In this document: in pieces, positions 11,640 to 21,964 of the stretch
Numbering within the stretch: the stretch's first letter is position 1
How the letters are laid out: every line of letters begins with the position of its first letter
Translations under genes and position numbers: made by a program
Notes under the pieces: generated by a model
Databases searched by the model: none
Seen by the model: the letters and a program-made list of their open reading frames with translations, nothing else
Told to the model about the DNA's origin: nothing
DNA from: Tubulanus polymorphus
Lineage: Eukaryota > Nemertea > Palaeonemertea > Tubulaniformes > Tubulanidae
Assembly: GCF_964204645.1 (NCBI RefSeq)
Contig: NW_027437438.1
Span: 62,001 to 126,000 of the forward strand
Direction: 5' to 3'
Length of the DNA stretch: 64,000 nucleotides

Positions 11640-11957
11640 ATGGAAGCAAATAAGTACTACTGTCCAACATGTAAGATCAATATAGATAAATCTCAAAAAT
11701 CAAGACACAATAAAACTAAAACACATTTAGAGATTAAATTGAAATTAGAATATAAAGATGATATATTAGAAACTAAACTAGAAGAATTAAAGAATGAAAA
11801 AGAAACATACAAATGTGATACATGTAATCAATCATTCAGTGATAAAAGATATTATAATGAACATTTAAAATCTAAAAGCCATATTAGAAATATGAATAAT
11901 GATATTTCATGTGAAGATTATTTTGATAATGACAATGATAAGAAACAAGACAATTAA
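11640..11957 (+). CDS. Two-finger C2H2-type zinc-finger protein (Polinton)
   Basis: The 105-aa frame starts at an ATG 49 bp inside the inverted repeat. It has two similar fingers: residues 8-29 (YCPTC ... H..TKTH) and about 61-81 (YKCDTC ... H..KSKSH), separated by a Lys/Glu-rich helix-like spacer. The C..C-H..H spacing with a KxKxH end resembles the U1-type fingers that bind RNA or DNA; nucleic-acid binding is the reasonable expectation. The tail is acidic (DYFDNDNDKKQD). It overlaps the open frame leading into the polymerase, so it may originally have been the polymerase N-terminus or a separate upstream gene. The frame is intact. Confidence 0.6.
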   Translation: MEANKYYCPTCKINIDKSQKSRHNKTKTHLEIKLKLEYKDDILETKLEELKNEKETYKCDTCNQSFSDKRYYNEHLKSKSHIRNMNNDISCEDYFDNDNDKKQDN

Positions 11958-14900
11958 AAGAATAAGAAATGAATTAAACAATAAAAGACCATACATGGAA
12001 GATGTAAGAAATTATATTAATTCATTAGATAATAAAAAAGATATAGAGATAACCAAAGCATTTAAAAGTGATATTGGTCCAGCAGCTATTGAGTTTAAAT
12101 TTCATAAAGGAAAAACATTAGAAGAAAATAAAAAACATTTAGAAAATATGAAAGAAATAATGAAAATAATAACTGATGTTGAATATCCTAAAATAAGTAT
12201 ATCTTCTAAAGTTAAATTCATAAAATCTGAAGATAAACCAATATATAATATAAATTCTCATTCACAACATATTATATCTAAACAACATATAGATGATAAA
12301 TTAGATAAATGTTATAATAAAGTAAAAACTAAAATAGAAGAGAAATATTTTGAAGGATCTGGTTTAATATTTGATGAAATAATATTTATGACTTTACATG
12401 TTTATAACACAAAATATAATAAGTTAACTAAACGAAACCAATTGATGAAAATAATGTATCATATTATAAAGAACCAGATATTGAAGCATCGAGTTACATT
12501 AAACTACCATTTAAAACTAATGCTGTAATAAATGTACAAAATTTTGATGATAAATGTTTTCTATGGGCAATTATAAGTTGCTTACACCCAGTTGAAGATT
12601 ATAATAAACATACTTACAGATTAACAAATTATAAACAATTTGAAAATAATTATAAGATAGATAAGTATCCTGTTAGAATTAAAAATATCCCAAAAATAGA
12701 AAGAGATAATAATTTAAGAATAGATGTATTTGATTTAATCAAATTACCAAATACAAAAGGTAACAATTATAAACATTATACATTAGAACTTTTATACCTA
12801 TCAAAAGATTATGATTCAAATGATGTTATAGATATACTATATTATGAAAATCATTATATGTGGATTAAACAAATCGATTTATTTTTTAAATCAGAAAATG
12901 ATCACCATAAAATATATCTTTTTAGAAAATGTTTACATAGATTCAGTAATGAAAGTACATTATTAAATCATAAACAATTATGTGAAAATCATAATTATTG
13001 TAAATTAGTTTTACCAAATGAAAAGGATAAAATATTAGAATTCAAAAAATATGATTACAAAAATAAAGTACCATTTGTAATATATGGAGATTTTGAATCA
13101 TTAAATAAAGAACTAACTGATCAAGATAGAAAAGAAATATATTATAAAAGAAAGAAATTAAATTCAAATGAAAATGATTTTTCAGATGAACCACCAAAAA
13201 CAAATACTATTAAAAAGATTCATCAATCAGCTGCAGCTTTAGGATTATATATTAAATCTGATTATCCAGAACTAATTAAAAGTGAATATTATCATTCTCG
13301 AAATGAAAATGTTATCAATCATTTTTTGTGACTTATTAATTAAATATGAAATAAGATTTAATGAAAAGTTAAATAAAAATATAGAAATTATAATGACAGA
13401 AGAAGATAAAGAAGAATTTGAGTTTGCAGATAAATGTTATTATTGTGAAAAGATATTTAATTATAAAGATAAAAAAGTAAGAGACCATGATCATTTGAAT
13501 GGAAAGTTTAGAGGCGCTGCACATGAGAATTGTAACTTACAAGCTAAGAAAATTAACTTTGTACCAGTTATATTTCATAATCTATCAGGATATGATGCTC
13601 ATTTATTTATCAAACAGCTATGTTATAAAATAGAAGAAATCAATAATGAAATTCAAATAGATCAAAAGATAAAATACCAACTTATAAATTTAAAATGTTA
13701 GCTAGAACATCTGAGAATTATATATCATTCCAATTTGGGTGTTTAAGATTTATAGATTCATATAGATTTTTAAATAATTCGTTAGATAACTTATCAAAAT
13801 CATTAGTTGATGATGAATTAAAAATATTAAAACAACACTACCCAAATAATGATGATTTTCAATTAATGAGATATAAAGGCGCAATTCCATATTCATTTTA
13901 TTAATCACATAATGATTTTAACATAACTGAATTATTGAAAGAACAATTCTATGATGAATTAAAAAATGAATATGTTAAAGATGAAGTATATAATAGAACA
14001 TTGAATATTTGGAATCATTTCAAAATAGAAAATCATGGACAATTAGTAGATTCATATCTAAAATCAGATGTATTATTATTAACTGATATATTCGAAAGGT
14101 TTAGAGATGTAAACTTAAAATATTTCAATATTGATCCTTGTTATTGTTATTCTAGTCCAGGTTTAACATGGGATTGTGGATTAAAATTTACAGATATAAA
14201 AATGGATTTGTTAATAAATATAGATCAATTATTATTATTTGAAAAATCTATAAGAGGAGGAGTTTCAGGTGTATTAGGGGATAGATATTTCAATGTAAAT
14301 GATAACCCTGGTTATAAGTTATTATATATAGATGCAAATAATCTATATGGTTGGGCAATGATGGAACCACAACCTTGTGGAGTATTTGAAATAAGTGAAG
14401 TTTCACAACATGAAAATAATGATAAATTTGATTGGAAGAAAAGAATTCTAGATATTGCAGATGATTCAGATGCTGGTTACTTCTTTGTTGTAGATTTAGA
14501 ATATCCTGAACATATTAAATTTAAATCTAGAAATCTAGCATACTTTCCAGAACATAAAACTGTAACTCATGAAGAATTATCAAATTATCAAAAAAGAATT
14601 AAACCCGAAAATCATATACATACAGAAAAGTTAATGGTAACTCAGGAAGATAAATATAATTATGTAGTACATTATAGAATGTTAAAGTTTTATCTAAAAC
14701 AAGGAATGATCCTAAAAGAAGTACATAGTTATATTTCATTTAGTCAATCTAAGTGGTTAGAAAAATATATAGATTTTAACACCAAACAGAGAACTGAAAC
14801 TAAAACTGATTTCGAAAAAGATTTCTTCAAACTAATGAATAATGCATTCTATGGTAAGACTTGTGAAAATATTAGAAATAGAAATGATATTGAGTTAGTT

Positions 14901-15508
14901 AGTAATGGTAAAAGGATAAGGCATTTACAATCATATCCTAAGTTTTTAGGTAACAGAATATTTGATGAAAATTTAGCCGCAGTTAAGATGAGAAGAACAT
15001 CAATGAAATTTAATAAACCAATCTATGTTGGCGCTTCAGTTTTAGAATTATCAAAATTACTAATGTATGAATTCTATTATAATGTATTACAACCACTTTT
15101 TGGAGAAAAACATCTTAAATCTTATATTTTGATACTGACAGTTACATGTTAAAGATAAAAACTTATAACATAACAGATGATTTAAAAACATTAAAACATC
15201 ATTTTGATTTCAGTAACTATCCTAAAGATCAAGAATTGTTTAGCAATGATAATAAAAAAGTTCCTGGTAAATTCAAAGATGAATTTGGTGGTGAAGAAAT
15301 GATTGAATTCATCGGTATTAGATCTAAAATGTATTCATATAAAACTAAAGAACATGAAGCTAAAAAGTTAAAAGGAATAACCAAAAGTGTAGTAGAAAAG
15401 AATATTCATTTCAAAGATTACATCAATTGTATTTTCAATGAAGAAGTTAGAAAACATAAAATGAGATGTTTAAGATCTGAAGATCATGAAATGTTTATTG
15501 AAATCTAA
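11899..15508 (+). pseudogene. polB: Protein-primed family-B DNA polymerase (Polinton PolB), frameshifted
   Basis: Replicates the element by protein-primed synthesis in intact relatives. Visible in order: an N-terminal region with the Polinton signature CFLWAIISCLHP near 12565; a CxxC-type finger near 12930; exonuclease motif I (GDFES, about 13087); the linked HDHLNG..C finger-like region near 13490; exonuclease motif II (NLSGYDAHLF, about 13580); polymerase motif A (DANNLYGWAM, about 14330); motif B (NNAFYGKT, about 14840); and motif C (DTDS, about 15133). The gene is broken by frame slips near 12455, 13325, 13690 and just before motif C, and by an in-frame TAA at 13902. All catalytic motifs survive in pieces. 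The start is uncertain because the open frame overlaps the upstream zinc-finger gene. Confidence 0.9.
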
Positions 15509-16034
15509 TAATGCAGTACCTTATACATCTAATAATGAAATAATATTAAATATTAGTGAAAATAGAAATTATTGTGATTATTGTAAAGGTGAATTTTCAA
15601 ACGCCCCATCAAATTGGAATAAACATATGAATACAAAGGTAAATATTACTAATGTAATAGAACGTGTTGGTTTAAGAGAATTTATAGAACACCCATTTAA
15701 ATATGTTACAAAGTTTGTTTCAAATAAAAAAGTAAATGGTAAAGAATTATATGAAGATTTATTATTAGCAACACCTAATAAAGATCAATTAGATTTAACC
15801 GATGCTAATAAAATATTAGGATCAAGCACTGTAAATGAAATATTAGGAGCAAACACTAATAAAGATGATAATGAAAATATAGTTACAGATAAGCATATTG
15901 ATAATAAAGATTCTATGAAACATAAAGTAGAAAATAATGATAAATTTGATTGGATGAATAAGCATAACAATGAAACAACTATTGATGATGCGGTAAAAAG
16001 GGCGAAGAATAAGTATAAAAATAAAAACTATTGA
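15486..16034 (+). CDS. CxxC...H zinc-finger protein (Polinton)
   Basis: The 182-aa open frame overlaps the end of the polymerase frame. Residues about 28-53 contain YCDYCKGEFSNAPSNWNKHM, a single CxxC..H finger. It is followed by a mixed region (EFIEHPFKYVTKFV) and a polar, Asp/Asn-rich tail. The relic at 9186-9545 has a related finger, so the protein is conserved between copies. Function unknown; nucleic-acid binding is plausible. The native start is uncertain, since the first codons overlap the polymerase end and may be a continuation of it after a frameshift. Confidence 0.5.
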   Translation: MKCLLKSNNAVPYTSNNEIILNISENRNYCDYCKGEFSNAPSNWNKHMNTKVNITNVIERVGLREFIEHPFKYVTKFVSNKKVNGKELYEDLLLATPNKDQLDLTDANKILGSSTVNEILGANTNKDDNENIVTDKHIDNKDSMKHKVENNDKFDWMNKHNNETTIDDAVKRAKNKYKNKNY

Positions 16035-16134
16035 TGTAGATTCGGTAGAGCATTTGAATAAATTGTTGGGGCCTGATAGTGAATTGGAGAGTGATGATGA
16101 AAGTGATTAAGATATTAATTATATTTAACTCAAA

Positions 16135-16620
16135 TAATAATATTAGTTGAAAATTGTATAAAATAATAGTAAATAAAAAAGGTGGTTTTAAGTATTTAAG
16201 GTATCTAATACATATCTAATACAATCTAATACATAAAATATCTTATTTTATAAACTGATATTCATATGGAAATTGAAACCTCAGTAATAATAAATAACCT
16301 TTATTATTTTCAAACTTATTCATATATTAGTTGAAAAAATAAAAATAAATTGGTTGAAAATTGTATAAATAATATTTATTTTAAAAAAGGGGGTTTTAAG
16401 TATTTAAGGTATCTAATAGGGTATCAGGTAGTAGGGTATCAGGTATTAGGGTATCTAATAGGGTATCAGGTATTAGGGTATCTAATAGGGTATCAGGTAT
16501 TAGGGTATCTAATAGGGTATCTAATACATAGGTATACAAATAGTTATTTTATAAATTTATATTCATAGGGAAATTGTAGTCTCAGTAATAATTTTGAACC
16601 TTTATTATTCTTTAATTTAT
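16135..16620. repeat. Diverged tandem duplication with a GGGTATCTAATA minisatellite
   Basis: Two similar blocks (about 16135-16330 and 16340-16620) share GGTTTTAAGTATTTAAGGTA, the TCAGTAATAAT/CCTTTATTATT stretch and TTCATATATT. On the minus strand each encodes a short tail (FENNKGYL / LKNNKGSK then LLLR.QFPYEY.FIK and a stop) that looks like the end of the ATPase gene. The gene's 3' end therefore seems duplicated. The second block has expanded a 10-22-bp motif (GGGTATCAGGTATTA / GGGTATCTAATA) about ten times at 16405-16535. Confidence 0.65.
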
Positions 16621-17197
16621 TCATATATTCATCATGTAATTCAGTAGTGTATAATTGTATAAAAATAGCAATTGATACTTATAATCTAAATTTTCTTTTA
16701 CTGTTTTAGGATTTAATATAATAAACTTTTTTATCTTAACTATATCTCTATTATATGTTTTATTGATTTCATAAGTAGGACAACAGGGGCGGACCCAGAG
16801 GGCAAACTTGATTGCCTTCTTAGATTTAATAGGGCATATTATTGTAATCATAAGAGGAATTGTCGGCACTTGTATCAGCGAGCCACGCAGCGGCGACGCC
16901 CGAATTCCATCGGTAAACCACCACTTTGTTTTTGAAAGCATGCAAGAGGCAATCATTTTTTTCTCAGAGTTTAAAAAAAAATCATATACTTTGATAGTTG
17001 AAGGGCATTTAAAAATGTTGACTGCCTTCCGGAAGGCATGGAAGGCAACCTGGATCCGCCCCTGGACAAAATAATATATCAAAATGATTCTTATAAATAG
17101 TTTCTAACAAATCTAATATGAAATGTGTTTTACCACAGTTTGTTACCCCAGTAACTAACATATTATGCGGTTCAAATATAAATAAATCTTTATTCAT
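16544..17197 (-). pseudogene. FtsK/HerA-type packaging ATPase (Polinton), truncated and interrupted
   Basis: Starts at 17197, overlapping the integrase stop. The N-terminus has a clear Walker A motif, VTGVTNCGKTHF. The frame then meets a 281-bp inserted element (16784-17064). Removing that element with one copy of its 5-bp duplication makes the frame continuous and yields the Cys-Pro-Thr-Tyr motif expected in Polinton ATPases. After about 20 more residues (INKTYNRD) the similarity is lost. The Walker B region is absent and only a probable C-terminal tail (LLLRLQFPYEY) remains, so the gene carries a deletion as well. In intact relatives the protein drives DNA packaging into capsids; no capsid gene is present here. 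Confidence 0.75.
16784..17064. mobile_element. 281-bp non-autonomous element, CAGGGGCGGAYCCAG ends
   Basis: Ends are CAGGGGCGGACCCAGAG on the left and the reverse complement of CAGGGGCGGATCCAGG on the right. A 5-bp duplication GACAA flanks it (16779-16783, 17065-17069). Excision in silico restores the ATPase frame. No coding capacity. It shares end sequence and duplication length with 34082-34949 and 54958-55415. Confidence 0.8.
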
Positions 17198-18279
17198 TTA
17201 TTCTTTTAATTTTACTAGATAAAATCCATTCATTAAATTTATCATCATATCTTTTATATTTCACCAAAGAATACTTTTTTCCTTTAAGAGTTTTTGTTTT
17301 CAATACTTTTTCTATTTTGTATTCTATTTCATCTGGGTTTGGTTCAAGTGATAATTCTTGTTCATAGAAATAACCTAATATTTCTTCATCTTTTAGATCT
17401 TCTAGTTAATAAACAAATGGTTTAGTTAATATTATCTTTTTAATCTTGAATATTTCTTCTGTAAAATTAGGGGTATAACCTTTATAAAATGTTTTTCTAT
17501 ATTTAGATATTCTGACATGTTGCCTAATTTTAAATTTAGGTTCACCGAAATCATGTGTAACAAACGCTCCATATAAATTATTCCAAACTATTTCTGAATT
17601 ATCTTCTTTTCTAGCTTGTATTGGTTTCATATTTATAGAACTATGTTTAGAATTATTATAACCTTTCACCAAATCATCTAACACATTGATATATTCATAT
17701 GTTTCATTAGCAGTAAAATATTTCCACATTCTAGTTTTCAATGTTTTATTAAATCTTTCTATAATAGATGCTTTTTTATCTGAATGTGTTGAAAAATATT
17801 TTACATCGTTATCAGATAATAGTTTTTTGAAATGTTTGTTATAAAATTCCTTACCTTCATCAAATTGTATCTTATCTGGAATAGCTTCTTTAAATATTGA
17901 TTTAAAAGCATTTGTTACTTCTATACCAGTTTTATTTTTGATTGGAATTGACCATGCGTATCTACTGAATATATCTATAACATTTATATCCAGAAATACC
18001 CTTTGTTGTTTTCTTCTAAGTTCTTCATGTCAATTAAATCAGCTTGCCATTGTTGATCGATATATGAAACATAACTTTTCTTGTTAAATAAGTTTTATCC
18101 ATTTTCTTGTGGATTTGATATGTTGGTTGATTTTGTAACCATGATTTTAATTCACCATATTTTATATTACCATTTTCATTATCAGATTTAATTTTATTCC
18201 ATAATTCTGAAACGTTAGAATATGATACCTCACTCTCTGGGTTATAATATAACTCTCTTAAATATTGTTCTTTTTTCAT
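17190..18279 (-). pseudogene. int: Polinton retroviral-like integrase with chromodomain-like tail
   Basis: From ATG at 18279: an N-terminal part ending LQNQPTYQIHK (typical of Polinton integrases), then the rve core with all three catalytic residues visible in pieces: Asp in WQADLID (about 18030), Asp in IQFDEGKEFYN (about 17870) and Glu in SIIERFNKTLK (about 17760). The C-terminal region includes KFKIRQHVRISK and ends with a chromodomain-like segment (YKIEKVL...YSLVKYKRYDDKFNEW). At least one frame slip near 18030-17950 and a TAA at about 17407 (AAA in the other copy) break it. The stop overlaps the ATPase start. It would catalyse insertion of the linear element, giving the 6-bp duplication. 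Confidence 0.9.
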
Positions 18280-18285
18280 CTTATT

Positions 18286-18659
18286 TTAATCCATTAATGA
18301 TAATTTAGATTTAGTTTCAATGACTTTATGATTTGACTTATTTTCTGGTATAATAGGTTTATTATCATTGGAATCATCTTTATCATCAGATTTGAATTTT
18401 GATTTATGTATTACACCGGATAATATAATAACTGTAACTAATCCAATTGTAATATATAAGTAATTAGTTCTTCCACTATTAGAAGAATTAGATGGATTAT
18501 TATTTGAATCAATATCAGATAAAGTCTGTGATTCATTTATATCAGTTAATTTCATTTCTTTTTCTTAGCTTTTTTTAATTCTGAAGATCTTTTACCTAAT
18601 TCTCTTGCCCATTTAATTTGTTTCTCGGATCTAAACTTTTTCTTAACTCCATCACTCAT
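18286..18659 (-). pseudogene. Small basic membrane protein (Polinton), frameshifted
   Basis: Counterpart of the intact gene at 8592-8960. The start (MSDGVKKKFRSEKQIKWARE) overlaps the preceding gene by 8 bp. The frame is broken by a 5-bp insertion next to the KKKK codons, after which the hydrophobic segment NYLYITIGLVTVIILSG and charged tail continue in the shifted frame. The preserved overlap and order in both copies suggest co-expression with its neighbours. Function unknown. Confidence 0.6.
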
Positions 18660-19259
18660 TTATTTTAGTTAATTTTTGTTCTGATTCATTTTCTGTTTCG
18701 ACGTTTGGTTGTAGTACATCTGTTTCGTTCTTACCTGATTTATATTCCATAGGTTTGATGTTCGAAAATGTTATGACGCCAGTAGAAATTAATGTCATAA
18801 CCGATCCTAATTGAAATGAAGCATATCCGACCCATTTTTGTAATTCAGTCATAACTAAGTAGTCATTTTTCAAATCACTATATAATTTATTTCATCATCA
18901 ATTGGTATTAACTGGTTACATAACTTAGAATAACATTTGACAATACCATCTGAAATAGAATCATTTATTTTAGCTAATCTAGCTTCTTCATAAATCTTAA
19001 AATATTTTATTACTTTATCTGGTTTCATAGCATCTAATTCTTGAAAAGTAATAGTCTTAGTTAAAAATTGTTTACACTTTCCGCTAGCAATCAATAGTTC
19101 AAGATGGTGTTTACAATATAAGTAGTATTCATAATCTATATTGTTATTAACTTGAATATTATTTTCAATTTTGGTTGGAATATCCTTATTATCGCTAATA
19201 CCTAAATCATCTAATGTTTTTTCAATATCAATACTATTCTTACTCGATTTCTTTGACAT
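18652..19259 (-). pseudogene. Conserved Polinton protein of unknown function, frameshifted
   Basis: Begins MSKKSSKNSIDIEKTLDDLG at 19259. At about 18885 the frame shifts through loss of one base compared with the copy at 8003-8599, which splits the gene into N-terminal (about 129 aa) and C-terminal (TELQKWVGYASFQLG...) open frames that overlap. Middle motifs CKHHLELLIASGKC, TFQELDAMKPDKVIKYFK and SDGIVKCYSKLCNQLIPIDD are conserved in both copies. It contains two Cys-x-x-x-Cys-like spacings but no finger I can name. It is placed between the HNH-type gene and the small membrane protein. Confidence 0.65.
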
Positions 19260-19502
19260 TTATATTAGAGAAATTTGATAAGAAAAATATTATAAGTATT
19301 ATAAAATGATACCAGTATCTCTTTAGATTAATACTAGCTTAGTTAAAGGTAAATAATTTTATTATTAGTCATTGTTTTTTTAGTATTTTTTATTTGTGAT
19401 ATAAAGTATTCTTTTTTGAAAAGAAAATATTAAAAAAACAATAACTAATACTAGTTGAAGATATGTAATTTTTAATACTTTTTATTTAAAATCTATTATT
19501 CT

Positions 19503-20162
19503 TTAACCACTCATTAAAGACTCAACGTATTGTTCATTATTTGGATTATTGTTCCATTGATCAATAAATTTCTTTGCCTTTGTTAACTGTTCTAAATATA
19601 ACTGTAAATCTAGTTTATTAGATTTGATTTGATTTTCTTTCTTTTAAAGAGGTCTTAAATTTTTCCAACCCCAAATAAGTTTTTTATTGTATTCATCATT
19701 CATGTTAAATTTAGATATTGGTAACACATGATCAATATGGTAATAGTCCCCATAATTATCTATGTTCATTTTATCGTCGAATTGAAAATAATCCATGATT
19801 TGAGAAATTCATCTGAACAACCCAACAAATGTTTCTGAATGTGTTTCTTTGTTGAATAATTGTGTTAATCTAGATCTTAAGCATTGTTTCAATCTAAAAT
19901 TAAGATCGGTTTGATATCTTTTTCTCATATATTCTGCCGTATAATAATTATAATGTTCTATATTATCTTCTCGGTATTGTTTGGTATATAGTTTAGTGCA
20001 AGTTTTACAGCAATATTGAAAACCATCTTTGCTAATCTTACGCTTACTAAATTCTGTTAAAGCTTATTTATCTAATTCACATTTAGAACACTTCTTGTAG
20101 TATATATTTATAACACCAGTGTTATTTGTAATATTAATACTTTGTGGTTGTTCTGGCTCCAT
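19503..20162 (-). pseudogene. HNH-type endonuclease with N-terminal zinc ribbon (Polinton)
   Basis: One 219-codon frame from the ATG at 20162 to TAA at 19503, interrupted by three in-frame stops (after ELDK, after LFR and after LRPL). Visible parts: CSKC ... CCKTC, a four-Cys zinc ribbon at residues about 25-60; YMRKRYQTDLNFRLKQ; and then the core with NYGDYYHIDHVLPISKFN and WGWKNLRPL. This matches virus-type HNH nucleases (HIDH.LP...NL.PL..EN). The family cuts DNA and often behaves as a selfish or homing nuclease. It is the first gene of the minus-strand block. The relic at 6553-6729 keeps Glu where the third stop lies, so that stop is decay. Confidence 0.75.
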
Positions 20163-20296
20163 TTATTATACATATTTTTTTACTAAATTGGTTAATATTT
20201 TAGAATCCTCTTCCATTTCTTCGACCAACGTCATCCTTTTTCATTCCTCGCTGCTTTTGATCGGTTCGGTTCCTTGATATCTAAATCATACCAGTT

Positions 20297-20605
20297 ACAA
20301 TACCCGCGTCACATGCGGGCATACAGGAGCGCTTTTGCTTAATGCGCATGCGTTAATCATAATTATATATTCATTCTATAAATTCTGTAAAATAGAAACA
20401 ACTGAACACATAAAATATCAAAACGCGTGTGCACTAGGCAAGACCGGGCATTCAGGCCCGGTTTGGATCAATGCGCATGCGCTAATCATAATTATATATT
20501 CATTCTGTAAATAGAAACAACCGACATGAAATATCTAAATCATACCACTAGGCAAGACCGGGCATTCTGGCCCGGTTTGGATCAATGCGCATGCGCTAAT
20601 CATAA
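20297..20605. repeat. Tandem 115-130-bp units with ATGCGCATGCG palindrome and hairpin
   Basis: Three units each contain ATGCGCATGCG followed by TTAATCATAATT or CTAATCATAATT (20342, 20471 and 20585). Two carry a perfect GC hairpin, ACCGGGC..GCCCGGT (20442-20461 and 20557-20576); the first has an analogous CCCGCG..TGCGGG stem at 20303-20319. It lies upstream of the minus-strand gene block, so it could be a regulatory region, but no promoter element is proven. Confidence 0.6.
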
Positions 20606-21390
20606 TTGAAACGACTGAACATAAAAATTCACCAATCAGATTTACACAATACATTATACAAGTTGTTCAGTCGTTTCTCCCAATACATCATTTTATTTCT
20701 ATATACAAAATCTATAATTACAAACATTTTTTCAATTGCTGGTAAATATTTAACTACATCAACAAATGTTAAACTTAATCATTGGAGTCTCAATGTTTTT
20801 GAAATTCTTATATAGTTTCTTCGTTGATCTTTTGGTGTTTCTTGTGCCAATTTCTATTGGTTCGATATCCATTGCTGTTGATTCCTCAGGCAGAAAGAGT
20901 ATCTTGAGTTTCTCTATCGCTTCTTGATGTGTATGACGTTTATTAATCTAAAAGATATTAGCGGTAACTCTAGCTATCTAAAAGATATACAAAATACACT
21001 TAAATATATCTAAAGATTTCATATTTAATAGCCCTAATAACTACAAAAACAGTACTTACATTTAGATTTAGAATTGTAAACTATAAACTCCTAATTGCGT
21101 TTCGAGAGATAGAATATCCTAAGCGTTATGTTACAGCGTCTATTCAGTTCCGGTGCGATTTCGACATGAACACGTCGTCGATTATGCCACGTCATCTAGT
21201 TCCGGTACACCTTCAAGAATGATCTAATGTATATGTCTCTGCAGCATACTATGACTTATATGTCTCGGCGTCATAGTAACAGCTGTTACAGCTGTGAATT
21301 TATAGATTTATTCCATAGCTCTTTACATGGAATGTATATAGGCTCAAATAGAATCATGTTCTAGTATAAACAGCTATATATTATATCATG
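20606..21390. other. Non-coding Polinton segment before right inverted repeat
   Basis: Holds an inverted repeat GAAACGACTGAAC / GTTCAGTCGTTTC at about 20607-20680, and nothing with coding character up to the inverted repeat. In other Polintons this amount of space often holds a capsid-related gene; here I see none. Confidence 0.45.
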
Positions 21391-21778
21391 TATATATGTA
21401 TTATTTCAATCACACTTTACTAACACTTTTAATGTTTAAAAATCTAACTCATACAAATATGAATATTGAAATAATGTTTAAAATATATCTATATATCTAT
21501 TCTATAAGAGCTCACACTTTTATATAGAATAATCTGTCAATTTAAATGTTTTTCATTTATATTTTATTCATGTATATGAATATTTTAAGAGTAATAGGGG
21601 TAATGGGCTTTCAGGCTAAAGGTTGAAGGGGCTAGTGAGTAAAAAATGAAAATAACAATAATTTCCTGTTGAATTAGGAGTGTGCGCGACTAATTCAACT
21701 GGAAATTATTGTTATTTTCATTTATTTACGAGCTCGACCCTTCGACCTTTGGCCTGAAAGCCCATTACCCCTATTACT
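21391..21778 (-). repeat. Polinton right terminal inverted repeat with palindromic tip
   Basis: Reverse complement of the left repeat. Its outer 189 bp (21590-21778) forms the same near-palindrome, beginning and ending with AGTAATAGGGG / CCCCTATTACT. It abuts the second AGTACA target duplication. Confidence 0.9.
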
Positions 21779-21784
21779 AGTACA

Positions 21785-21961
21785 TTTTATTGTAAATAAT
21801 CTTATACCGGCACTATTTCTGTATAGCCTTATCGCAGTCATTTCCTAAGGTCCAGTATAAATACTGCTGTACTCTTAACTCTATGAAACAGTTCAAAATA
21901 AACTCCATATATTGCAGTTCTAGTCTTCAGTTCTTGCCTCAGGCCAGTTTTTGCGTTCACA
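21785..21961 (+). repeat. BEL/Pao 5' LTR, right part with TATA box
   Basis: Continues the LTR cut at 11206. It contains TATAAATA at about 21856 followed by CTGCTGTACTC, a likely core promoter and transcription start, and ends GCGTTCACA. The 10.57-kb Polinton now lies 70-75 bp upstream of the TATA box, so native LTR enhancers are displaced. Confidence 0.65.
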
Positions 21962-21964
21962 TTT

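Larger units (their letters stand above)
11207..21778. mobile_element. Polinton/Maverick element, 10.57 kb, decayed
   Basis: Bounded by inverted repeats of 385 and 388 bp that begin AGTAATAGGGG and differ at about five bases plus one 3-bp indel. A perfect 6-bp duplication, AGTACA, flanks it (11201-11206 and 21779-21784). Long inverted repeats starting with AG and a 6-bp target duplication are diagnostic of Polintons. Plus strand: zinc-finger gene, protein-primed family-B DNA polymerase, second zinc-finger gene. Minus strand: HNH-type gene, two small conserved proteins, DDE integrase, packaging-type ATPase. I find no major or minor capsid protein and no adenovirus-like protease. Nearly all genes carry frameshifts or stops. 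It sits inside a BEL LTR. Confidence 0.9.

Noticed and set aside
16350-16568. 72-aa frame with repeated GYQVLGYLI
   Set aside because: Translation of the GGGTATC minisatellite.
8003-20162. Alternative genetic code suggested by many in-frame TAA/TAG/TGA codons in Polinton genes
   Set aside because: Each comparable stop in one Polinton copy is a sense codon in the other, with different amino acids, and frameshifts are present too; this is decay.
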